DNA from: CAZCPB01 sp964540295
GTDB lineage: Bacteria; Planctomycetota; Phycisphaerae; Phycisphaerales; UBA1924
NCBI GenBank assembly: GCA_964540295.1
Contig: CAZIMT010000030.1
Coordinates: 1-24,979 of the forward strand
Reading direction: 5' to 3'
Length of the DNA: 24,979 bases
The position numbers and the translations under genes were made by a program. Position 1 is the stretch's first letter, and each line of letters opens with the position of its first letter. The notes beneath the pieces were generated by a model. It made no database searches. It saw nothing but the letters and a program-made list of their open reading frames with translations, and was not told the DNA's origin. Positions 1 to 7,733 of the stretch are shown here, in pieces.

Positions 1-1
1 G

Positions 2-442
2 GGCGGGACCAACCTGTTGCCAGCACGGATTGATCCGGCGGACGCGATCTGGCGCACGGCCTCGGGCGCGACGATGCTGTTCGACGACGCGGTGAAGGCT
101 GGTTTCTTTGACCGGGTGGCTGATTCGGCCGATGGGCTGATCGCAACGGCGTTGGCCGTGCTGGTGGAAATGCGGGCGGTGCCGCTCAAGCGTGACGGCA
201 TGCCGCGGAGATGGATCGGTCGTCCGGCGTGCGTGGTGGGGGTGTTGAAGAGGTTTGACTCCGTTCGGGCCGAGCTGCCGAACACGGAAGCGGCGGCGGC
301 GGTTGCTCGGGCGGTTGACGCGGGCCTGACGCGCGGGTGGGCCGCGGCGCTGGAGTTCGAGCGTCAGGAACTGGTTCGGTTGCGTCACACGGGCCCGGCC
401 AAGGCGGCGCTGGAGGCGTTCTTCGCCAAGGGCAAGAAGTGA
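2..442 (+). CDS. Enoyl-CoA hydratase/isomerase (crotonase) domain, FadB/FadJ-like, 3' end only
   Basis: The reading frame is open from the window edge, so this is the C-terminal 146 residues of a longer protein. It opens on a GGTNLLPARI segment, which fits the crotonase stretch that follows the active-site loop (compare GGTQRLPR in the family), then a DDAVKAGFFDRV segment matching the conserved A-x-x-A-G-(L/F)-(V/F)-D. The last 60 residues (ERQELVRLRHTGPAKAALEAFF) resemble the end of the crotonase domain in FadB/FadJ. Here the protein stops at that point, so it is either a stand-alone hydratase or a fusion with the crotonase domain last. The expected role is hydration or isomerisation of enoyl-CoA in beta-oxidation, which agrees with the acyl-CoA dehydrogenase gene that follows on the same strand. 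Confidence 0.75.
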   Translation, partial: GGTNLLPARIDPADAIWRTASGATMLFDDAVKAGFFDRVADSADGLIATALAVLVEMRAVPLKRDGMPRRWIGRPACVVGVLKRFDSVRAELPNTEAAAAVARAVDAGLTRGWAAALEFERQELVRLRHTGPAKAALEAFFAKGKK

Positions 443-448
443 GAGATC

Positions 449-483
449 GAGGAAGAGATCATGTTTTTCCTCATAGATTTTTT
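449..483 (+). terminator. Possible weak intrinsic terminator after the crotonase gene
   Basis: A 6-bp stem, GAGGAA (449-454) with TTCCTC (467-472), lies just after the stop codon. A run of six T residues follows at 478-483. The stem is short and the T run is five bases away from it, so this is only a candidate. Confidence 0.35.
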
Positions 484-506
484 AGTAGTCATTAAAGCAG
501 CGGCTC

Positions 507-546
507 GTGCATCACAGCATGTGCATCACAGCCAGTGCAGCACAGC
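507..546 (+). repeat. Three tandem 14-bp direct repeats upstream of the acyl-CoA dehydrogenase gene
   Basis: The 12-mer GTGCATCACAGC occurs at 507-518 and 521-532, and a one-mismatch copy (GTGCAGCACAGC) at 535-546. Each is separated by a 2-base spacer, giving a strict 14-bp period. The array lies 100-140 bases before the start codon of the next gene, in an otherwise featureless intergenic stretch. It could be a regulator-binding array or simple slippage; no regulator gene is visible nearby. Confidence 0.8.
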
Positions 547-646
547 GTTTAGATCTTCTCCCGGACCACGACGTCCAACTTATCTTTCAATCCGTTCGCA
601 CGACATTGACGGCACGAAGCCGGACACGCCTTGAGGAGTTTGCGCC

Positions 647-2638
647 ATGGCCGACCTGAAATCGCTGAAGAATGTTTCCGACCGCGACCGCCAGCTGATC
701 GAGGACGCCGAGGCGTTGCTGGGGCCTGAGCCGTCGTCGATGGGGTTCGTGAAGAATCTCTTCTGGGGCAACCTGCGTGAAGAGCTGGTGTTCCCGTACC
801 CCGAGCAGGACGCCGCCGAGACAGCCGTGTGCGACCAGTTGCTGGCGCGGTTGGACGAATACCTCAAGAACGAGCACCCCTCGGTGGCGATCGATCAGGA
901 CCAAGAGATCCCGCGCTGGGTGATCGACCGGCTCTTCAAGCTGGGCGTGCTGGGGATGACGATCCCCAAGGAATATGGCGGGCTGGGGCTGGGGATCACG
1001 AGCTACAACCGCGTGCTGGAGCGGCTGGGCGCGTCGTGCGGATCGACAGCGGTGCTGGTGTCCGCCCACCAGTCGATCGGGTGCAAGGCGCTCATGCTGT
1101 TCGGGACTGAGGAGCAGAAGAAGCGTTGGCTGCCGCGCCTTGCGAACGATTGGGTGAGCGCGTTCTGTTTGAGCGAGCCGAACGTGGGGTGCGACGCGGG
1201 CGGGCAGGAGACACGCTGCGAGAAGACGGCCGACGGTGAGTTTTATATGATCAACGGCGAGAAAAAATGGGCGACTTCGGGCGCGATCTCGGGGCTGTTC
1301 ACGGTGATGGCCAAGCAGCGGATCGTGAACCCCAAGACGGGCAAGGAAGAGGAGAAGGTCACGGCCCTGGTGTGTACGCCAGACATGGAGGGCGTGGATA
1401 TTTTCTCGAAGAACCGCAGCAAGTGCGGCATTCGCGGGACGTGGCAGGCGCGGATCCGTTTCAAGGACGTGCGTGTTCCGAAGACGAACTTGCTGAGCGC
1501 CGAAGGACGCGGGCTCAACGTCGCGTTGACGTGCTTGAACTACGGGCGGTGCACTCTTTCGGCGGGGATGCTGGGCGGGGCGCGGCGAGTGCGTGACCAG
1601 GCGACGAAGTGGGCGCGCACGCGGTACCAGTTCCAGAGACCGCTGAGCGATTTCGAGCTGATGAGGAAGCGGATCGCGCACATGTCGGCGTTGGATTACG
1701 CGATGGACGCCGTGCTGTACCTGACGACCGGGATGCTGGATCGGCATGACGAGGACATCATGGTCGAGACGGCGGTGTGCAAGGTGTTCTGTTCGGAGAT
1801 GGGCTGGCGGGTGGTGAACGACGGCATGCAGATCATGGGCGGCGAGTCGTACATGACCGAGAACGAGGTCGAGCGTGTCTTCCGCGATAGCCGGATCAAT
1901 CTCATTGTCGAGGGCGCCAATGAGGTCATGCAATCGTTCATCTTCGCGTACGGCGGCAAGCAACTGGCGGAGAAGATGCTGGGCGTGAAGCAGGCGGCCG
2001 AGTGGGACAAGCAGCGCGGCTTCATCGGGAACATCGGGCACTTCCTCAAGCTCGGGCTCAACGGCACGTTTATGCGTGCGGCCGTGCCGCTGGGGATGGA
2101 GATCTTCCTGGGCATTCGGCGTGCGGCACCGGTAATCCGGAACCTCAAGAGCCCCTCGCTGATCCCGCAAGGTGAGCGGCTGTGCGCGATGGTGCGCGAG
2201 CACGCCCACCAGTTTAAGCAGGCGAGCAAGCGGTATGAAGACGCGATCGTGCACCGTCAGGCGGTGCAGGCGCGGCTGGCCGACAACGCGATGTGGCTGC
2301 ACGCCTGGGCCTGCACGCTCAGCAAGCTCGACCATGATATGAAGCTCTCGAACGGGCACGCGGACACGAGCCTGGAGTTCCAGCGTGACAAGACGGCGGC
2401 CCTTCACTTCTTTGATCTGGCTGAGAACGCGATCCACCACAACTTCCGCGAGCTTTACGAGAACACCGACGACTCAATGTTGTTGGCGGCCGAGGCGGCG
2501 ATCAAGCACAACGACACGCTGCCCAACTCGGAATTCTCGATCCCCGAGAAATCGCCGACGGCCAAGGGTACGGGGCGGACCTTGCGGCAGGACGGGATCA
2601 AGCAGTTCCCGGGCGAGAAGCACGCCCATGCCCGATAG
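647..2638 (+). CDS. Long acyl-CoA dehydrogenase family protein (FadE/VLCAD-like)
   Basis: This 663-residue flavoenzyme should perform the first step of fatty-acid beta-oxidation, alpha,beta-dehydrogenation of an acyl-CoA with FAD. The N-terminal and middle domains are clear: IPKEYGGLG at about 105-113, and FCLSEPNVGCDAGG, the FAD/substrate loop usually written as F-x-L-T-E-P-x-x-G-S-D. The catalytic base is visible as Glu422 in the IVEGANEVMQ motif, matching the Glu of YEGT/FEGT in MCAD and VLCAD. About 220 residues follow it, as in VLCAD/ACAD9-type proteins rather than the roughly 380-residue short forms. The start is supported by TTGAGGAG eight bases upstream of the ATG. The gene follows a crotonase gene on the same strand and ends in an intrinsic terminator. 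The exact chain-length preference cannot be read from the sequence. Confidence 0.93.
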   Translation: MADLKSLKNVSDRDRQLIEDAEALLGPEPSSMGFVKNLFWGNLREELVFPYPEQDAAETAVCDQLLARLDEYLKNEHPSVAIDQDQEIPRWVIDRLFKLGVLGMTIPKEYGGLGLGITSYNRVLERLGASCGSTAVLVSAHQSIGCKALMLFGTEEQKKRWLPRLANDWVSAFCLSEPNVGCDAGGQETRCEKTADGEFYMINGEKKWATSGAISGLFTVMAKQRIVNPKTGKEEEKVTALVCTPDMEGVDIFSKNRSKCGIRGTWQARIRFKDVRVPKTNLLSAEGRGLNVALTCLNYGRCTLSAGMLGGARRVRDQATKWARTRYQFQRPLSDFELMRKRIAHMSALDYAMDAVLYLTTGMLDRHDEDIMVETAVCKVFCSEMGWRVVNDGMQIMGGESYMTENEVERVFRDSRINLIVEGANEVMQSFIFAYGGKQLAEKMLGVKQAAEWDKQRGFIGNIGHFLKLGLNGTFMRAAVPLGMEIFLGIRRAAPVIRNLKSPSLIPQGERLCAMVREHAHQFKQASKRYEDAIVHRQAVQARLADNAMWLHAWACTLSKLDHDMKLSNGHADTSLEFQRDKTAALHFFDLAENAIHHNFRELYENTDDSMLLAAEAAIKHNDTLPNSEFSIPEKSPTAKGTGRTLRQDGIKQFPGEKHAHAR

Positions 2639-2708
2639 TACACAACGCGAGATGACGACGTAATTTAACGCGTTCCTAGCGGCATCTCTACCACCAAGTG
2701 TTCGTTCT

Positions 2709-2736
2709 ACGGCCGAGGTATAGCCCGGCCGTTTTT
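2709..2736 (+). terminator. Intrinsic terminator after the acyl-CoA dehydrogenase gene
   Basis: A perfect 7-bp stem, ACGGCCG (2709-2715) with CGGCCGT (2726-2732), has a 10-base loop and runs straight into a T5 tract at 2732-2736. It sits about 70 bases after the stop codon and closes the beta-oxidation block. Confidence 0.8.
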
Positions 2737-2796
2737 ATTCCTGTTCATAACTTGGGTAGTTTCAGATCTCTAATGCTTTTTAAGTTCATCTGTTGG

Positions 2797-2825
2797 TTCG
2801 TGGCGCACGGGCCTTGAGGTATACT
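2797..2825 (+). promoter_or_regulatory. Candidate promoter for the tandem glycosyltransferase genes
   Basis: TATACT at 2820-2825 is a good sigma-70-type -10 hexamer. At 17-bp spacing the -35 position (2797-2802, TTCGTG) is poor. The site is about 80 bases ahead of the glycosyltransferase ATG and downstream of the preceding terminator, so a promoter is expected here. The 11-mer TGAGGTATACT around the -10 recurs at the candidate promoter of the histidine kinase gene (22154-22164). Confidence 0.4.
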
Positions 2826-2905
2826 GGCCGATATCAATTGCACAGGGGTCTCGAAAACCCTGACAGGGAGTTTGCTGGCGGTCACGCGCCTGCTTCATCG
2901 GTCAA

Positions 2906-3877
2906 ATGCTCAACCGAACGGTCTCTATCGTGGTGCCGTGCTACAACGCGAAGCGTTTCTTAGGAGAGTCACTGCGCAGCGCTCTCGACCAGACTCGCGC
3001 GGCGATCGAAGTGATGGTTGTGGATGATGGTTCGACTGATGAGAGCATCGAGGCCCTGTCTGGCTTCCCGGGAGTCCGTTGCGTGCGGCAGGAGAATCAG
3101 GGCGTGAGCGTCGCCCGGAACCGCGGGCTCAGCGAGACGCAGGGCGAGTACGTCATTTTTCAGGACGCCGACGATCGACTCCTGCCGGACGCGGCCGAGG
3201 TTGGGGCTCGTGCGCTCGGGGATCATCCGGAGTGCGCGTTCGTGTACGGCTTCTCGCGGATGATCGACGCCCAAGGGCGAGTTCGCGAGGGCGTGGTCCA
3301 CGGCCAACCCGCGGACGGGTTGCACCGCGTTGACAACGCCAGCTACGCGACCTTGCTCGCGGGGAACGGTGTTGTTCCTTCGGGCGCGGCCATGTTCCGC
3401 CGCTCGGCGCTCGAGGCTGTCGGCGGGTACCAGACCGGGCTCCGCCGTGCGCAGGACCACGAGCTTTATCTGCGTCTTGCGCGACGGTTCCCGATCTTCT
3501 GTCACAATCAGATCGTGGTTGAATACCGCAACCATGAGGGAAACACGACCCACAGCAGCGTGGCGGCCATGCTCAAGTCGGTCTATGAGATTGTTGATGC
3601 ACAAGGAGACTGGGTTGGGGGCAAGCCGGACCTTGAAGCGGCCGCGCGGGCGGGGAAGGCGCACTGGGCAAGGATTCTTGGCCCGTCGCTCGCGGGTGAG
3701 ATGGTCGGGAGCGCCAAGCGTGGGAAACTCCGGCAGTCGCTGCTGGCGGCGCGGATGCTCGCGGCTTATTACCCGGTGGGGATGCTGCAATGGCTGGTTT
3801 CGCATCTGTGGGACTCGCCCAGCGTGGGAGGTTTGTCCGATGAATCGGTGGCGCGCCTGACGACGCGGAGAGGTTGA
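2906..3877 (+). CDS. Glycosyltransferase family 2 (GT-A fold)
   Basis: A 323-residue protein with a textbook family-2 N-terminus: SIVVPCYN at 7-14, the nucleotide-binding VDDGSTD at 39-45 and the metal-binding DADD at 87-90. A GGYQTGLRRAQDHELYLRLA stretch near 175-195 supplies the region that usually carries the catalytic base. There is no transmembrane segment, so it should act at the cytoplasmic membrane face and transfer a sugar from an activated donor onto a glycan or lipid-linked acceptor. Donor and acceptor cannot be inferred. No clear Shine-Dalgarno sequence precedes the ATG. It is followed, in the same frame and only tens of bases downstream, by a diverged second copy that is broken. 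Confidence 0.9.
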   Translation: MLNRTVSIVVPCYNAKRFLGESLRSALDQTRAAIEVMVVDDGSTDESIEALSGFPGVRCVRQENQGVSVARNRGLSETQGEYVIFQDADDRLLPDAAEVGARALGDHPECAFVYGFSRMIDAQGRVREGVVHGQPADGLHRVDNASYATLLAGNGVVPSGAAMFRRSALEAVGGYQTGLRRAQDHELYLRLARRFPIFCHNQIVVEYRNHEGNTTHSSVAAMLKSVYEIVDAQGDWVGGKPDLEAAARAGKAHWARILGPSLAGEMVGSAKRGKLRQSLLAARMLAAYYPVGMLQWLVSHLWDSPSVGGLSDESVARLTTRRG

Positions 3878-3896
3878 AAGGCGGATCGAGATCCAG

Positions 3897-4818
3897 ATGA
3901 AGGGTGTTCACGCGTAACGGCAAGAACGGTTTCCATTATCGTTCCGTGTTACAACACCGAGCGGTTCCTTGGGGAAGCGTTGCAGACTTCGCTCGATCAG
4001 ACTCACGCGCCGCTGGAGGTCATCGTGGTGGTCGACGGATCGACCGACGGCAGCGCAAAGGTGGCGGCCCAGTTTCCCAGCGTTCGCTTCATCTCGCAGC
4101 GAAATCAAGGTGTGAGCGCCGCGCGCAACACCGGCTTCGCCGCGAGCCGCAGCGAGTTTGTGATCTTCCACGACGCGGACGATCGCCTCGATCCGCGAGC
4201 CCTGGAGATCGGGCTCGCGGTGCACGAGGAGAGGCTGGCTGCGGGTTTGTGTACGGCTTCTCGCAGACGATCGACCCGCAGGGCCGCAAGCAAGAGGGGC
4301 AGATCCACGGCAGGCTGATCGGCGGCGTGGAGCGGATGGAGAACGCGGGGTACGCGTCGCAGCTGGCGGGGAACGAGATGGTGCCTCCGGCGGTGGCGAT
4401 GTTCAGTCGCGCCGTGCTGGAGAAGGTCGGCGCGTTCAACCCGAAGCTGCGTCTGGCCGAGGATCACGACCTTTATCTGCGGGTGGCGCGCGAGTACTCG
4501 ATCTATTGCCACAACACGATCGTGCTGGAGTACCCGCACCACGACAACAACACGAGCCGGAAGAACACGGCCGCGATGCTCAAGGCGATGGTGAGGGTGC
4601 TCGACTACCAGAACGCGTGGGTCCACGGCGATGCGCGGCTGGAGCGAGCGGCCCAAAGCGGAAGAAATTGCTGGGCGGCGGCCCTGGGCCCGGCGCTGGC
4701 GGGCGAGATGGTGAGATGCGCCAAGTATGGGCGATTCAGGCAGTCGGTTCTCGCGGCTCAGATGTTGCTGGCGCACTATCCGCAGGGTGCCATGGAGTGG
4801 CTTTCAATGCACATCTAA
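3897..4818 (+). pseudogene. Second tandem family-2 glycosyltransferase, disrupted by frame changes
   Basis: The translated pieces parallel the preceding glycosyltransferase almost end to end. The N-terminal half (TVSIIVPCYN, VDGSTDGS, DADDRLDP) is read in the frame of position 3902. The C-terminal half (GFVYGFSQTIDPQG to the stop at 4818) is read one frame over, with the switch near 4225-4250. Aligned to the first copy, the switch is explained by one missing base, since adding it restores equal spacing between DADD and FVYGF. The N-terminal frame has no ATG, GTG or TTG between the previous gene's TGA (3875-3877) and 3980, already inside the domain. An ATG at 3897 lies in a third frame and reaches TAA after six codons; one more missing base before 3914 would connect it. 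It is either a decayed duplicate or a gene with two assembly errors. The listed start is this ATG. Confidence 0.75.
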
Positions 4819-4859
4819 GACTCGCTCGGGTGAGATGCGAGCGCCAGTGACGGAAGAAC

Positions 4860-5510
4860 CTAAAGCACGATCTTCCGCGCGTAGAAACCTTCGGCGTAGC
4901 CGCTGGGCGAGCAGCATTCGAGCCCGCGGATCCGCATCAGGCCCTTGAACACCTCGGGGTCGAACCAGTGCTTACCGCGCTGGGTCGCGAAGTGTTTCAT
5001 GAGGAGAGAGACCTTGGCCTCGCACTGGTCTTTGGTGAGCGCGACGAACACGCCCGGCGAGCGAAGGTCTGCGTCATATTTGGGAACCTCGTACTCAAGG
5101 ATCAGGTGATTGCGGAACGTGTTCCACGTCAGCTCGCTGATCACTCGGTGGTCCTGGTGGTGGTCGTGCCCGCAGTGCGTGAAGATCAGATCGGGTTGAA
5201 AGTCCTTGAGCGGCTCGAAGCAGCGTTTCATGTCGGCAGCGCGCGAAGGAAAGAACGCGTCCGGAAAATCGTGCGTAACAATCTCTGATCGCGGTGTGTT
5301 GCGAAGGAACTCCTGAGCGCTCTGGCGTGCTTCGATCGCGCGTGTGGGATTACAGCCCAGAACGACCCAGCGAACCTCGGCGTTCGGGTGTTCGCTCAGG
5401 AGCCGCAGCGCCGCGCCGCCGCAGCCGATCTCGATGTCATCGCTGTGAGCGCCCAGGAAAAGAATCCGCGGGACGCGATCGGCCGGGAATGAAGGTTTGA
5501 GGTTGAGCAT
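4860..5510 (-). CDS. PIG-L/LmbE family deacetylase
   Basis: A zinc-dependent N-acetylglucosamine-type deacetylase of 216 residues. Its N-terminal motif AHSDDIEIGCGG (21-32) corresponds to the family's AHPDD-x-E-x-G-x-G-G, and the second metal-site motif is HDHHQDH (115-121). The family removes acetyl groups from GlcNAc-type sugars in lipid anchors, small thiols and antibiotics. Here the partner is probably a sugar made by this cluster. I chose the ATG at 5510, leaving a 20-base gap to the upstream gene. A TTG at 5549, with a purine-rich GAAGGAAAGG upstream and a 19-base overlap with the preceding gene, is an alternative that adds 13 residues before the conserved start of the fold. It is the last gene of the minus-strand cluster and converges with the broken glycosyltransferase. 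Confidence 0.88.
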   Translation of the reverse strand: MLNLKPSFPADRVPRILFLGAHSDDIEIGCGGAALRLLSEHPNAEVRWVVLGCNPTRAIEARQSAQEFLRNTPRSEIVTHDFPDAFFPSRAADMKRCFEPLKDFQPDLIFTHCGHDHHQDHRVISELTWNTFRNHLILEYEVPKYDADLRSPGVFVALTKDQCEAKVSLLMKHFATQRGKHWFDPEVFKGLMRIRGLECCSPSGYAEGFYARKIVL

Positions 5511-5530
5511 GGTTTGGGTATTGTGACGAA

Positions 5531-6304
5531 TCAGGTCCAGACTTGCCAACTCGCCTTTCCTTCGGCGTGCATGGCCTCGAGCGTTTGTTTTTCCTTGAAC
5601 GTGTCCATGCTGGCCCAGAAGCCCTCGAAGCGGTGGGCGATGAGCTTGCGTTGCTGGATGAGGCGTTCGAAGGGCTCGTTGACGAGCTCCTCACCGGGCT
5701 TCATGTGGTCGAAGATCGAGTTTCTCAGCACGAAATACCCGGCGTTGATCCAGATGTCGGCGTTGCTCATCACCTCGATGGAATCGACGAGGCCGTCGGG
5801 AGCCGCACGAACGACGTGAAAACTCTGCCGAGGGCGGACGCTTAGGAACCCGGCGGTGGCGTCGGACTTTCTGACTTGATCGATCATGGTCGGCAGGTGC
5901 AAGTTGCTCAGCCCGTCGGCGTAGTTGGCGAGGAACATCTCCTCGCCCGCGAGATAGTTGCGCACCGCGTAGAGACGCTGCCCGATCGAGGCGTTGAGCC
6001 CGGTGTCCACGAACGTGATGCGCCAGTCCTGGATGTCCTTGCGGACCAGGTCGACGCGCTCGCCGCCCTCGGTGATGGTGAAGTCGTTAGAGACGCACTC
6101 GTCGTACTCGAGGAAGAATTTCTTAATGAGGTGGGCCTTGTATCCGAGGCAGAGCACGAAGTCCTTGTGCCCGTAGTGCGCGTAGTACTTCATGATGTGC
6201 CAGAGGATTGGCCGCTGCCCGATGCGCACGAGCGGCTTGGGAAGGTCCGAGGCGTCGCGTCGGATCCGAACACCCTTGCCGCCGCAGAAGAGAACTACTT
6301 TCAT
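5531..6304 (-). CDS. Glucose-1-phosphate cytidylyltransferase-like sugar nucleotidyltransferase (RfbF-like)
   Basis: A 257-residue enzyme that should activate a sugar-1-phosphate with an NTP, probably CTP. The start MKVVLFCGGKGVR carries the nucleotidyltransferase loop (GGKG at 8-11), followed by PKPLVRIG and the PILWHIMKYYAHYG segment characteristic of RfbF-type cytidylyltransferases. INAGYFVL and FWASMDT further on also match that family, and the protein ends in QVWT much as RfbF ends in a K-x-W motif. The frame stays open far upstream, but the ATG at 6304 has GGAAAGG close upstream and begins exactly at the first beta strand. CDP-glucose is the usual entry to 3,6-dideoxy and branched sugars, yet no clear CDP-glucose 4,6-dehydratase is seen in the window, so the real substrate may differ. 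Confidence 0.85.
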   Translation of the reverse strand: MKVVLFCGGKGVRIRRDASDLPKPLVRIGQRPILWHIMKYYAHYGHKDFVLCLGYKAHLIKKFFLEYDECVSNDFTITEGGERVDLVRKDIQDWRITFVDTGLNASIGQRLYAVRNYLAGEEMFLANYADGLSNLHLPTMIDQVRKSDATAGFLSVRPRQSFHVVRAAPDGLVDSIEVMSNADIWINAGYFVLRNSIFDHMKPGEELVNEPFERLIQQRKLIAHRFEGFWASMDTFKEKQTLEAMHAEGKASWQVWT

Positions 6305-6386
6305 GTCGCACACCTTTCCATGGTCCGAGCTCGTTACCGCGGCGATCGATCTTCGCCTGAACCTTGCCCTGCTGTTTCGTGCATGG

Positions 6387-7694
6387 TTATTTTTTCGCCG
6401 ACTCCGCGACGCGAACGCCCGCGTTCTCGCCGCTGATGAACGCCTCGTCCGTCCACAAGTATCCCCAGTCGCCGTAGCGACCGCACCACTGAATCTCAAC
6501 GCTTCGGAGGTAGTCGTGCACCGTCGCGACCGCGGCCGCGCGATCGAGATCGAAGATGATGTTGGCGTACGGGATCAGCAGCGTGTTCTTGAACACGATC
6601 TCGTCGGAATCGCGCAGCAGCCCGGTCGCCCGCATGCTCTCGATCGTCGGCTCGATACAGCCGTCGGGGTGGTGGGGGAGCGGGCGGTACTTTTTCGAGT
6701 AGTAGCACTCGGCCTGAAGACAGCCGCAGCCGTCGGGCGCGTTGTGGGGCGAGAGCATGTGCGGCGTGCTGAGGCGCGTGAAGAAGACTTCCTTGTCGTA
6801 GAAGTACGACCAGTGCGCATCGACCATGTCGCGCCGCCTGACGCCCACGTTCACGAGCACAAGCTGCGTGCACGCGAGCTTCTCGACCGCGTCGAGCACG
6901 TCACGCGGCGTGCTCTGGATGCGTGGGACCAGTTCGGTCAAAGGCACCGACGAGATAAGGTGGTCATACTCAGACTCAGTGCCGTTGCCAAACCGCACGC
7001 TCTTGCGGCGCGGGTTGATCGAGATCATCTCGTGCCCGAGTTTCAGGTTTGATTTATCGGCGAACGCCTTCAGATAGGCCGTGAACCCGCCTCGAGAGGG
7101 ATAGCGGAACTCATCGACGTAGTGTACGTCCGCGCTGTTGGGTGACAGCGCCCCGCGCAGCACTTCTTCCATGCTCGGCTTGTACAACCGCGGCCCGAGC
7201 CAGTCGGTGCTCATGTTGTCGGCCGTGGTCGTGTGGTACTTGTGCGCGTAAGCCATCGGGAAATTCTCGGCGAAGGTCTTGCCGAACGCGGCGTAGAGCC
7301 AGTCGCGATAGTTCCTGATCTCGCCCGGCGGCGCGTGGTTGGCGGCCGCAAAGTCTTTGATGATCTCGACGATCAAGTCGGTCGGCAGCCCGTGCAGGTT
7401 CACCTGCGCAGGATGCTTGATCCAGTGACCCTTCCAGAGATTGTTGACCTTGGCGCGGATGATCTCGTACTTCTGATCGATGTTGTTCGCGAGCAGTTCC
7501 TTGATGCGTTCTTCCTTGGTGAACGAGACGTGCGGGCCCTCGTCGACGGTGAAGCCGTGGAAGTTGAACGAGGCTGTGTGCCCGCCGTAGTACGGGTGTT
7601 TCTCGAACATGATCGGCGCGTGCCCAAGCTCGTGGAGCTTATGGGCGGCCCCGAAGGCCGCCATGCCGGAGCCGAGGATCGCGATGCGGGTCAT
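6387..7694 (-). CDS. FAD-dependent oxidoreductase (UDP-galactopyranose mutase/amine-oxidase-like fold)
   Basis: A 435-residue flavoprotein. The Rossmann FAD motif is at the N-terminus (ILGSGMAAFGAAHKL, glycines at about 8-15), followed by the ribose-binding acidic residue in FEKHPYYGGHT. A WKGHWIKHP segment near 88-96 is where this group binds substrate. The C-terminal FAD contact is GDWGYLWTDEAFISGENAG. Relatives in surface-polysaccharide loci are often annotated as protoporphyrinogen-oxidase-like or UDP-galactopyranose-mutase-like. The placement between sugar-nucleotide enzymes suggests it rearranges or oxidises an activated sugar, but the reaction is not determined by sequence alone. The gene lies between the epimerase gene (39 bases upstream) and the cytidylyltransferase gene (82 bases downstream). 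Confidence 0.8.
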   Translation of the reverse strand: MTRIAILGSGMAAFGAAHKLHELGHAPIMFEKHPYYGGHTASFNFHGFTVDEGPHVSFTKEERIKELLANNIDQKYEIIRAKVNNLWKGHWIKHPAQVNLHGLPTDLIVEIIKDFAAANHAPPGEIRNYRDWLYAAFGKTFAENFPMAYAHKYHTTTADNMSTDWLGPRLYKPSMEEVLRGALSPNSADVHYVDEFRYPSRGGFTAYLKAFADKSNLKLGHEMISINPRRKSVRFGNGTESEYDHLISSVPLTELVPRIQSTPRDVLDAVEKLACTQLVLVNVGVRRRDMVDAHWSYFYDKEVFFTRLSTPHMLSPHNAPDGCGCLQAECYYSKKYRPLPHHPDGCIEPTIESMRATGLLRDSDEIVFKNTLLIPYANIIFDLDRAAAVATVHDYLRSVEIQWCGRYGDWGYLWTDEAFISGENAGVRVAESAKK

Positions 7695-7733
7695 GAGCGA
7701 GAGTTCCCTACGAAGTAAAGCACGGGCAGAATA

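Noticed and set aside
587..2440. 617-codon minus-strand open frame opposite the acyl-CoA dehydrogenase
   Set aside because: It is a GC-rich shadow frame with no recognisable domain; the plus-strand protein has clear family motifs and a ribosome-binding site.
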